Shown here in pieces: positions 34,893 to 42,739 of a stretch of 47,349 nt of DNA. The notes beneath the pieces were generated by a model, which searched no databases, had not been told where the DNA came from, and worked only from the letters and a program-made list of their open reading frames with translations. Each line of letters begins with the position of its first letter. Within the stretch, counting starts at the first letter, position 1. The DNA is from Spirochaetia bacterium UBA2205 (GTDB lineage: Bacteria; Spirochaetota; UBA4802; UB4802). Both the position numbers and the translations under genes were made by a program. The stretch covers positions 1,668 to 49,016 of the forward strand of contig DCUV01000025.1 of assembly GCA_002328585.1 (NCBI GenBank), read 5' to 3'.

Positions 34893-35771
34893 ATGTTTGG
34901 TAATAATAAAAATTCAAAATCCAATGCAGTGAAACCGGGTATGAATGATAAACAGGCTATGGAAGTTGATGGAGATTTGAAATTGCAGGAAAACTTGAAT
35001 AAGATTAAACACACCATTCTGGTTTTATCTGGTAAAGGTGGAGTTGGGAAAAGTACTATTGCAACAAACTGTGCAGTAGCGCTTGCATCACGAAAATTAA
35101 AAACGGGTTTGCTTGATATTGACATCCATGGGCCAAGTGTTCCCACACTTTTAGGCATAGAAAAAGCGGGGTTGCAGGCAACAAACCATAATACAATTAT
35201 CCCTATACAGTATAATGACTATCTTAAAGTTATATCAGTAGGTTTTATGCTACCCGACAATAAAGAAGCTGTTATATGGCGAGGACCATTAAAATACAAT
35301 TTAATAAAACAATTTTTATCTGACGTTGAATGGGATGAACTTGATTTCCTTATTATTGATTCCCCTCCAGGCACCGGTGATGAACCGTTATCTGTTGCAC
35401 AGCTTGTTAAAAATCCAACAGGTGCTATTATCGTAACAACCCCGCAAAATGTTTCCACGATAGATGTAAAAAAATCAATTACCTTTTGTCATAAGCTTAA
35501 TATACCGGTATTAGGTGTTGTGGAAAATATGAGCGGATTTGTATGCCCCCATTGTGGAAAAGAAACATTCATATTCAGGAAAGGCGGCGGCAGTGAAATT
35601 TCACGGGAAATGGGAGTACCCTTTTTAGGGAGCATCCCTATTGATCCTCTTATTGTGGAAAACAGTGATGCTGGCAGGCCATTTGCACAGTCCGCAAACA
35701 GTAATGCTACCACATCTCAAAAGCATTTTGAAGAAATAATCAGCAGTTTACTGCAATCAATAACTGTATAA
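34893..35771 (+). CDS. Mrp/NBP35-type Fe-S cluster carrier ATPase
   Basis: The frame opens at 34878; ATG 34893 has a well-placed AGGAGG site (292 residues). The ATPase fold is complete: SGKGGVGKST (about 46-55), DIDIHGPSVP, DSPPGTGDEP (about 152-161), and the CPHCG motif (about 212-216) that carries a shared [4Fe-4S] cluster at the dimer interface. No C-terminal NifX domain is fused here, unlike the MrpORP of Desulfovibrio; a separate NifX-like gene follows instead, 14 bp further on. Confidence 0.93.
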   Translation: MFGNNKNSKSNAVKPGMNDKQAMEVDGDLKLQENLNKIKHTILVLSGKGGVGKSTIATNCAVALASRKLKTGLLDIDIHGPSVPTLLGIEKAGLQATNHNTIIPIQYNDYLKVISVGFMLPDNKEAVIWRGPLKYNLIKQFLSDVEWDELDFLIIDSPPGTGDEPLSVAQLVKNPTGAIIVTTPQNVSTIDVKKSITFCHKLNIPVLGVVENMSGFVCPHCGKETFIFRKGGGSEISREMGVPFLGSIPIDPLIVENSDAGRPFAQSANSNATTSQKHFEEIISSLLQSITV

Positions 35772-35785
35772 AAGGAGAAATGCAT

Positions 35786-36127
35786 ATGCGAATAGCTTTA
35801 CCGTTAACACAGGACAATATTTTTTCATTACATTTTGGACATTGCGATAAATTTGCAATGTACGATATTGATGAAAATACTAAATCTATTGTGAAAAAAG
35901 AAGAAATTCCTGCACCGCCTCACCAACCAGGTCTTCTTCCACGATGGCTTTCTGAGAAGGGCGCTACATGTATTTTAGCAGGTGGTATGGGACAAAGAGC
36001 CAAATCATTATTTGAAGAACAAAATGTACATGTTGTGATAGGTATTGAAGGTACCGACCCTGATGCAATTGTAAACGATTATTTAGCAGGGAAACTAAAA
36101 GTTGGTGCTAATGTTTGTGATCATTGA
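35786..36127 (+). CDS. NifX-like cofactor-binding protein, third copy
   Basis: ATG 35786 (113 residues) is preferred over 35780 because the AAGGAG site is then 8 bp away. The fold is clear: RIALPLTQDNIFSLHFGHCDKFAMYDID and ATCILAGGMGQRAKSLFEEQNVHVVIG. The FGHC motif and the short IVNDYLAGKLKVG end are as in the NifX-like proteins that accompany Mrp. It probably replaces the domain fused to Mrp in other bacteria. Confidence 0.88.
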   Translation: MRIALPLTQDNIFSLHFGHCDKFAMYDIDENTKSIVKKEEIPAPPHQPGLLPRWLSEKGATCILAGGMGQRAKSLFEEQNVHVVIGIEGTDPDAIVNDYLAGKLKVGANVCDH

Positions 36128-36139
36128 TATAAGTTCATT

Positions 36140-36466
36140 ATGAGTACCGTAAGTATTACACTTTATTTAAATGGCCATTGCATTGAGACTGAAGCAAAAA
36201 ATCAGTTACATAAACTATCTGAATTAATTCTTAATTCAGATAATGTAACATCTGAGCTTGAAAATCAATATAAGCTGCTTTATGATTTCATTACGATAGC
36301 TGATTTTAAAGCTCTACGCTCCATGGATGAACGTTTAAACGGTTTAATACCTTTAACGTGTGAATTAATAAAGGATGATGAAGGGAAAACACAGTTAAAA
36401 ATTCATGGAACCAACCCTTTTTATGTTACAATAGTGGAGGCAACACATGATAATGAAAGTAGATGA
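36140..36466 (+). CDS. Small protein of unknown function
   Basis: The 108-residue product has no family I recognise: two strands (SITLYLNGHC), a helical middle and a C-terminal strand pair (KIHGTNPFYVTIVEATHD). It lies 12 bp after the NifX-like gene and its 3' end overlaps the ferredoxin gene by 20 bp, so it is part of the operon. Confidence 0.6.
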   Translation: MSTVSITLYLNGHCIETEAKNQLHKLSELILNSDNVTSELENQYKLLYDFITIADFKALRSMDERLNGLIPLTCELIKDDEGKTQLKIHGTNPFYVTIVEATHDNESR

Positions 36467-36815
36467 TAGTTTATGTGAAGGTTGTAAACAATGCGTTTCA
36501 GTTTGTCCAAACAGTGCAATATCAATTAATCAAAAAACCAAAACAGCTCAAATTGATCAATCTTTATGTGCTCTGTGTGGAATTTGCATTGAAGAGTGTC
36601 CAACAGGAGCTTTACGTTTTATAAATGAAGCTTATGGTAGTAATTTTGAAAAACCTGTTTACGAAAATCCAGTTAATAAAACGCCATTTCCTTTATGTAA
36701 TAATTCTTATGGTTTAGGAAGAGGAATGCGAGGAGGCAGAAAAGGCCGAGGTGGCGGAAAATGTTTATGCCGAGGCAAAGGCATGAGCAGCAGAAAAGGT
36801 AGAAATAGTTACTAA
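36447..36815 (+). CDS. 2[4Fe-4S] ferredoxin with Gly/Arg-rich tail
   Basis: The 122-residue protein has two cluster motifs, CEGCKQCVSVCP (about 9-20) and CALCGICIEECP (about 41-52). Residues 85-122 form a Gly/Arg/Lys-rich tail (RGMRGGRKGRGGGK) with a CLC motif, resembling DUF5320 composition. ATG 36447 is 6 bp after TGGAGG. It probably feeds electrons to or from the cluster ATPases. Confidence 0.87.
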   Translation: MIMKVDDSLCEGCKQCVSVCPNSAISINQKTKTAQIDQSLCALCGICIEECPTGALRFINEAYGSNFEKPVYENPVNKTPFPLCNNSYGLGRGMRGGRKGRGGGKCLCRGKGMSSRKGRNSY

Positions 36816-36832
36816 TTTTTCAGGTAAATTCT

Positions 36833-37450
36833 ATGCCAAAAGCCAATATTTTTAATCAGCACCATGAACAGTATGATGAATGGTTTGAAAAGCATCATGA
36901 TATGTACAGAGCGGAATTAACGTCGATTAAAAGTATGATTGCTATTCATGGTGCAGGCCTTGAGATTGGTGTTGGAAGCGGTAAATTTGCAGTTCCGTTA
37001 GGTATAACAACAGGTGTGGAGCCATCAGTTGAAATGGCAAAGAAGGCTGCCCGGCAGGGTATTAAAGTATACAATGCTGTTGCTGAACAACTGCCGTTTG
37101 ACAATGATACATTTGATTTTGCCATTATGGTAACAACTATATGTTTTGTTGATGATCCTCAAAAATCGATTTGTGAAGCGTATCGTGTTATAAAACCAGA
37201 TAGTTTTTGTATCATTGCAATAGTTGATAAAGGTAGCAATCTTGGTAAACAATATCTCAAAAATAAAGATAAAAGTACCTTTTATAAAGAAGCAAACTTT
37301 TTTTCAACTTCTGAAATCGTCAATCTTATGATTAACGCGGGCTATTCTAACTTTCAATTTAAACAAACACTTTTTGATGATGAAAATCCCTTTAGAATTG
37401 AAGATGGTTATACAGGTGGCAGTTTTGTTGTTATAAAGGGTTTTAAATAG
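36833..37450 (+). CDS. Class I SAM-dependent methyltransferase
   Basis: The 205-residue protein has the Rossmann SAM motif GLEIGVGSGKFAVPLG (about 42-57), the acidic GVEPS, and the DNDTFDFAIMVTTICFVDDP block (about 85-105) of the Methyltransf_11 group. The substrate cannot be read. It lies 17 bp behind the ferredoxin gene and is probably the last gene of the operon. Confidence 0.83.
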   Translation: MPKANIFNQHHEQYDEWFEKHHDMYRAELTSIKSMIAIHGAGLEIGVGSGKFAVPLGITTGVEPSVEMAKKAARQGIKVYNAVAEQLPFDNDTFDFAIMVTTICFVDDPQKSICEAYRVIKPDSFCIIAIVDKGSNLGKQYLKNKDKSTFYKEANFFSTSEIVNLMINAGYSNFQFKQTLFDDENPFRIEDGYTGGSFVVIKGFK

Positions 37451-37693
37451 ACAAATAAGTTAAATTATATTCAAAATCAACATTACAACTGCACATCATT
37501 AAAAAAGCCGTTGCTATAAAAGTAATAAGTTGTTTTAAAAATATGTATACCTAATATAATATTTTAACATCCAATATAATAGCAAAACTTTTAGAATCAG
37601 AAAAAAATATTTGACGAACATAACAGCGTTATTTGAATGTCCTCAATTTAATGTTTACATTACATGACCATTACATGACAAACGGAGGTTGTT

Positions 37694-38752
37694 ATGAGTG
37701 ATATCTATTCTGCACTGCAAAAACGTCTTGATATGTACTCGCTTGGATTCCCCGCAACTCAATCAAAGATAGAAATTACTATATTAAAAAAGCTTTTTTC
37801 TGAAGACGATGCAAAACTTTTCATGGAACTATCGCCCATGCTTGAACCTGCTGAAAGCATAGCTTCACGTATGGGAAAACCTGTACAGGAAATACAAAAC
37901 CATTTAGAGGACATGGTTAAGCGGGGGCTTCTTTTTAAAAAAACAAAGGATGGAGTTGCAAAATATGGCGCTATCCCCTTTATACACGGCATCTTTGAAT
38001 TTCAGGTAAAGCGATTACCCAAAGACCTTGCCGAATTACTGGAGCAATACTATGATGACGGGCTTGCAAAAGCAATAGCAACAAATGCTAATATGTTTTT
38101 GCATCCAATTCCGGTAAATGAATCCATAGAATCAAAAAGCACTGTTGCACCCTTTGAAGATGCTGTTGCAATCATACAGCAAGCTAATGTTATAGCGGTC
38201 GCCGATTGTATATGTCGCAAAGAAAAAAAGACTCTTGGAAAAGGATGCGATAAACCCATGGAAACATGCCTTATGTTTGGTTCAATGGCTGAATACTATA
38301 TTGAAAATAAACTTGGACGAAAGATAAGTGCCGATGAGGCGATAGCTATCGTAAAAAATGCACAAAAACAGGGCATGGTAACTCAGCCAGGCACCGCTCA
38401 AAACCCGGCAGGTATGTGCAGTTGCTGTGGCGATTGCTGCGCGGTGTTATTATCTATCAAGCGATTTCCTAAACCTGCCGAGATGGTGTTTTCAAACTAT
38501 TTTGCAGAAGTAAATGACAACTGTACATCATGCGGAAGCTGTGCTGATATATGCCAGATGGAAGCAATTGAAATGAACGATTTTGCACATGTTAATAAGG
38601 ATAGATGTATTGGATGCGGATTATGCGTTTCAGCCTGCCCTGCTGATGCCATACACCTTGTACTAAAAGACAACAAACGTATACCACCAAAAACAAGTGG
38701 TGAGCAGATGAAAGAAATGGCCATCCAGCGCGGCATTTTGCCCAATGGATAA
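37694..38752 (+). CDS. Fe-S protein with N-terminal winged-helix-like and C-terminal 2[4Fe-4S] domain
   Basis: The 352-residue protein has a winged-helix-like region (about 25-95, ending LEDMVKRGLLFKK), a middle part with several conserved cysteines (CICRKEKKTLGKGCDKP...CLMFG and CSCCGDCC) and a C-terminal ferredoxin domain (CTSCGSCADIC and CIGCGLCVSAC, about 277-325). It belongs to a family common in anaerobes, of unknown role. A good GGAGG site precedes the ATG. The gap of 243 bp before it separates it from the Mrp operon, and I see no sigma54 site there. Confidence 0.78.
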   Translation: MSDIYSALQKRLDMYSLGFPATQSKIEITILKKLFSEDDAKLFMELSPMLEPAESIASRMGKPVQEIQNHLEDMVKRGLLFKKTKDGVAKYGAIPFIHGIFEFQVKRLPKDLAELLEQYYDDGLAKAIATNANMFLHPIPVNESIESKSTVAPFEDAVAIIQQANVIAVADCICRKEKKTLGKGCDKPMETCLMFGSMAEYYIENKLGRKISADEAIAIVKNAQKQGMVTQPGTAQNPAGMCSCCGDCCAVLLSIKRFPKPAEMVFSNYFAEVNDNCTSCGSCADICQMEAIEMNDFAHVNKDRCIGCGLCVSACPADAIHLVLKDNKRIPPKTSGEQMKEMAIQRGILPNG

Positions 38753-38804
38753 GCTAAAGTAATATTTTTTTGAATAAAGTATCACACTGTAGTAAGTTAA
38801 TAGC

Positions 38805-39077
38805 ATGAAAATGAAAATTTTAAGCTATCCATTTATTCTTTTTATTACTCTTTTGTTATCATACAGTAGCTTTATCAGTACTGTCCATTTTCATACCTCC
38901 GCTCATCATAATTGCCCGGTTTGCATATACCAGCAGCTTGATTCATTTGACGCTATTGATCAAACAGCATTTGAGTATCTTTCATTATATAGTAGTGTAC
39001 ATTATATTATCAAAAACTTTCCCATTCTGCTGATTGCCAATCCTGTAGCCTCCCGCTCCCCTCCTGTCAATAGTTAA
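38805..39077 (+). CDS. Small exported His/Cys protein, metal-linked
   Basis: The 90-residue product has a signal peptide or membrane anchor (about residues 4-22) followed by VHFHTSAHHNCPVC, a dense set of His and Cys. A short helical part and SRSPPVNS end the protein, a tail seen in small proteins near copper or zinc genes. It precedes the outer-membrane barrel and ZnuA/ZnuB-like genes, so metal sensing or delivery is a reasonable inference. Confidence 0.65.
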   Translation: MKMKILSYPFILFITLLLSYSSFISTVHFHTSAHHNCPVCIYQQLDSFDAIDQTAFEYLSLYSSVHYIIKNFPILLIANPVASRSPPVNS

Positions 39078-39126
39078 TATATAACCATTATCACAAATCT
39101 AAACTAAAAGTAACAAAACAGACCGC

Positions 39127-39196
39127 CATTCTGAGCAATAGCGAAGAATCTCGCTTATAAACCCATAGATTCTTCGGGACTGTGTCCCTCAGAATG
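39127..39196. repeat. Small palindromic element, copy 2
   Basis: The ends are CATTCTGAG (39127-39135) and CTCAGAATG (39188-39196). Inside, GAAGAATCT (39143-39151) pairs with AGATTCTTC (39167-39175), so the whole element folds as a long hairpin. It shares end sequence and length with the element at 39-110. Confidence 0.7.
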
Positions 39197-39229
39197 ACAC
39201 AGTATTTTATTTTCTGAGGAGGATACTAA

Positions 39230-40504
39230 ATGAAACAAGTTATGCAAATAGTATATATGCTATTTTTTATATCTCTATTGTTACAAAAAGGATTTCCACA
39301 AACAATGGCAGATGAGCCCCTATCAGATCCTTTTTCACAGGCTAAATTTGTACCGGATATAGCTGCTATTGTAGATGTTACCTATGTGCAGCGTTCCCTT
39401 GAAGACTTTACACACTATGGAATACCCGGTTTTAAGGATGCAGACAGTAAAACATCCGACCATGAAAATCATGAGGATGAATTGAATCAAAACAATGGTT
39501 TTAACCTTAATTATGCTGAGATTTCATTTTATTCACAGGTTGATCCATTCTTTGATATGTTTGCTGTTTTGCATGCATCAACAGAAGGAGCTGAAATTGA
39601 GGAAGCCTATTTTACAACACAGCAACTACCGTTTGGTTTTAAAATAAAAGGAGGTAAATTTTTAAGTTCCATTGGCAGACTAAACGATAAGCATGCCCAT
39701 TACTGGGATTTTGCAGATTTACCGCTTGTCTATAAAGCTTTCTTTGGTTCACAGCTTAATGAAATTGGCATACAGTTAGACTGGATAGTACCATTACCTT
39801 TTTATGTGCTGCTAGGTGCAGAAGCTTTAAGGGGTGAAAACGAAACAAGTTTTGGAACCAACGGTTTTACCGTTGAAAACATAACGACGATTGATGATGC
39901 CAATAAATCCAATGTATATACCGCCTTTGTTAAATCTTCATTTGATATAAGCAACTTCACCGTGCTGGCAGGAGCATCAGGAATATACGGTACCTCGCGA
40001 ATTGATCATGGCATTGGCAATGATACTAAAGTTGCCGGTGATCATGGTTTTTATGGAAAAACGTATATGGCTATTGGTGATATAACAATACGATATGATT
40101 TTAATTCGTATCAATATATATATTTACAAACAGAATATATCTATCGCAATCAGGATGGCGATTTGTATAGTTACGATGGCAGTATAAATAGTAAATCAAA
40201 TTTTGATGCCAAACAGTCTGGATTATATACTCAAGTGGTTGCCCGGTTGAATCAACTATGGCGCATAGGTTTGCGATATGATCTGCTTGCTCAAAACGAT
40301 GTTAATACACATCATCACCTTACCAATAATCTTCCACGGTACAGTTCTATGATCGAATACAATCCATCTGAATTTTCACGCTTCAGGCTGCAGTATAATT
40401 ACGATAAAAGTTTATATTCAGAAAGTGGAACTAATAAACCAAACCATGAAATTATTGTACAGGCAAATATCACTATAGGTGCACATGGCGCTCACAGTTT
40501 TTAA
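39230..40504 (+). CDS. Predicted outer-membrane beta-barrel, metal-uptake locus
   Basis: The 424-residue protein has a signal peptide (about 1-26), a His/Asp/Glu-rich loop (SKTSDHENHEDE, about 73-84), and then strands typical of a porin-like barrel (EISFYSQVDPFFDMFAVLH ... ITIGAHGAHSF). A GAGGAGG site precedes the ATG. Similar barrels stand beside ZnuA-type genes in other bacteria, so zinc entry across the outer membrane is likely but not proven. Confidence 0.65.
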   Translation: MKQVMQIVYMLFFISLLLQKGFPQTMADEPLSDPFSQAKFVPDIAAIVDVTYVQRSLEDFTHYGIPGFKDADSKTSDHENHEDELNQNNGFNLNYAEISFYSQVDPFFDMFAVLHASTEGAEIEEAYFTTQQLPFGFKIKGGKFLSSIGRLNDKHAHYWDFADLPLVYKAFFGSQLNEIGIQLDWIVPLPFYVLLGAEALRGENETSFGTNGFTVENITTIDDANKSNVYTAFVKSSFDISNFTVLAGASGIYGTSRIDHGIGNDTKVAGDHGFYGKTYMAIGDITIRYDFNSYQYIYLQTEYIYRNQDGDLYSYDGSINSKSNFDAKQSGLYTQVVARLNQLWRIGLRYDLLAQNDVNTHHHLTNNLPRYSSMIEYNPSEFSRFRLQYNYDKSLYSESGTNKPNHEIIVQANITIGAHGAHSF

Positions 40505-40661
40505 CTTGCCTTAAACTTTTTTCACAATCTATTGCAGGAGATGGCGTAACGCTTGTAAACAGAGGTTAAATCTAAAATTGAATATTGCATATGCTGACAA
40601 CAACCCACAATTGGGAATGGCATTGCACAATAAAATTTATGATGTATAAGGGAGATATACC

Positions 40662-41582
40662 ATGAAGTACAAAAATTTTAGCAAAATACAATTAATACTG
40701 ATACATACATTAGTTTTACTTCACTTATTTTTAATAAACACTACAGTATGGGCAAAAAAGCCTGTGATAGTAACCACCTATCAGTATATAGCAGGCATAA
40801 CAGAGCAAATAACCGGTAACAGTGCTACGGTCATTGCATTAGCTCCACCACAATTTGATCCTCATTATATTGTTCCAAAGCCGTCGTATATTGCAAAACT
40901 GCGTAATGCCAACCTTTTAATTATCAATGGAGCACAGCTTGAGATTGGCTGGTTGCCGCAGTTAATACGGCAGGCAAATAATCCCGCTATTATAACTGGC
41001 ACAAAAGGATTTCTGGATCTTTCAAATTTTGTAAAAAAGATAGATGTCCCAACTGCCCTATCCCGTGCAATGGGCGATGTCCATCCTGAGGGCAATCCTC
41101 ATTTTTATTTAGATCCCCATACCATACCTGTACTTGCAAAAGCAATTTACGAACGTTTGTGTACGATAGTTCCTGAAAATTATAACCTGTATTCCAAAAA
41201 CTATACTACCTTTATTGAAAAATTTAATGCCAGGCTTACCGTGTGGGATGCACAAATGACAAAGGTTAAAGGAAAATCAGCTATTGAATATCACAAAATT
41301 TACGACTATCTTTTAATACGATATGGCATACACCTTGCTGGTACTATTGAACCAGTTTCTGGCATTCCTCCAGCATCAAAGCACATTGCAAAATTAGAAA
41401 ATACTATTTATACTGTTTCATTTATTTTACAGGATGTATATCATCCTTATGATGCAGCACAATATCTTTCACAAAAATTTTCAATACCTGTAATAGTATT
41501 GCCTCATGATGTCGGTGCAACATCAGATGCAAATGACATATTTAGTCTTTTTGACGCAATTGTAGGGAGGATAACACAATGA
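40662..41582 (+). CDS. ZnuA-like metal-binding protein of an ABC transporter
   Basis: The 306-residue protein is a cluster A-I (TroA/ZnuA) binding protein. A signal peptide spans about 1-31 (HLFLINTTVWA). Metal ligands include H68 (FDPH), the His in GDVHPEGNPHFYLDPH (about 140-155) and the later IEYHKIYDYL. No long His-rich loop is present, so zinc or manganese are both possible. It overlaps the permease start by 4 bp (ATGA). Confidence 0.88.
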   Translation: MKYKNFSKIQLILIHTLVLLHLFLINTTVWAKKPVIVTTYQYIAGITEQITGNSATVIALAPPQFDPHYIVPKPSYIAKLRNANLLIINGAQLEIGWLPQLIRQANNPAIITGTKGFLDLSNFVKKIDVPTALSRAMGDVHPEGNPHFYLDPHTIPVLAKAIYERLCTIVPENYNLYSKNYTTFIEKFNARLTVWDAQMTKVKGKSAIEYHKIYDYLLIRYGIHLAGTIEPVSGIPPASKHIAKLENTIYTVSFILQDVYHPYDAAQYLSQKFSIPVIVLPHDVGATSDANDIFSLFDAIVGRITQ

Positions 41583-42313
41583 TAGATATACTGATATCTG
41601 CTTTCCTTCTTTCGATAGTTCTTGTTGGAATACACGCCTATTTTGGTACCGAGATAATACGCCGTGGAATCATATTCACTGACCTTGCGATTGGACAGAT
41701 GGCTGCCATGGGAGCAGCCATCTCAATACTTTTATTTGACAACAATTTCATGTATGTATTTTCTCTTTCTTTTGCAATCCTTGGAGGGTCCATTATCTCA
41801 TTTACAAGTAAACGTTCATTATATCCTGAAGCCATTATAGGACTTTTATATGCATTTTCACTTTCTGCTGTTTTTTTGATCTTGAGTAAATCATCACATG
41901 GTACCGAAGAATTTAACAATCTTTTAGCCACGGATATATTATTTACTCCACTATCAAAGATACTGGAAACAGCGCTATTATACTCAGCAATAGGCTTATT
42001 ACTCTTTTTCATCTATAGGCGTGGTGCTACAAAATGTAATGACCTGCTTTTTTTTACATTATTTGCCATTACTGTAACAAGCTCCGTTAAATTGGCCGGA
42101 GTGCTGGTAGTATTTGCACTACTACTCTCACCGGTAATGATTGCACTACAGCTTAAACAAAAGCATATTCTTATTACATCCTGGATTGCTGGCATAATCA
42201 TTAACCTGATTTCAATATGTATTTCGTATACACTGGATTTACCAACAGGTTATACACTGGTTGCAGTCAATACACTGGCTGCTCTCATAATCAGTGTATT
42301 GAAAACGACATAA
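41579..42313 (+). CDS. ZnuB-like metal ABC transporter permease
   Basis: The 244-residue protein has about seven or eight membrane helices and the family block GIHAYFGTEIIRRGIIFTDL (about 13-32). It is coupled to the ZnuA-like gene by ATGA overlap. The ATPase that should complete the transporter is not encoded next to it or elsewhere in the window. Confidence 0.87.
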   Translation: MIDILISAFLLSIVLVGIHAYFGTEIIRRGIIFTDLAIGQMAAMGAAISILLFDNNFMYVFSLSFAILGGSIISFTSKRSLYPEAIIGLLYAFSLSAVFLILSKSSHGTEEFNNLLATDILFTPLSKILETALLYSAIGLLLFFIYRRGATKCNDLLFFTLFAITVTSSVKLAGVLVVFALLLSPVMIALQLKQKHILITSWIAGIIINLISICISYTLDLPTGYTLVAVNTLAALIISVLKTT

Positions 42314-42439
42314 AACCAATTGATTCCATAAACAATGTAATAGGCATGCATTCATGCCATTGTATGAAAAATACTTGATAATTTTAGTAAATACTATTAC
42401 ATTACTAATGTAATATATAATGCAAAATATAAGATTTAA

Positions 42440-42739
42440 AATATACTATTAATAGAAAAAAATAAACTACATGAATTATTACTGGAACATAAAAAGAGGT
42501 TTTTCTCTAAAATTGACATAGGTGAATACATCCCCCGCGAAATTCAATATACAGTTACTCCTCTTTTGAATACTAAAGAAATACTTTTTATAACGGGTAT
42601 ACGCAGGTCAGGGAAATCAACACTGCTATTACTTCTAGCTAAAGATTTAATAAAACAATACAATGTACCAATACATAATTTGTTCTATTTTAATTTTGAA
42701 GATGAACGATGTGTTGATTTCACTAATACGTTTATCTAA
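42440..42739 (+). pseudogene. Remnant of an AAA_14/DUF4143-type ATPase gene
   Basis: A 99-codon open stretch with no usual start codon reads ...IGEYIPREIQ..., then ITGIRRSGKSTLL with a perfect Walker A (GIRRSGKST), and FYFNFEDER, the typical second strand of these ATPases. It stops at 42737-42739 where the family would go on for another 250 or more residues. The start is missing or altered and the rest is gone. The stop overlaps the end of the convergent gene. Confidence 0.75.
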
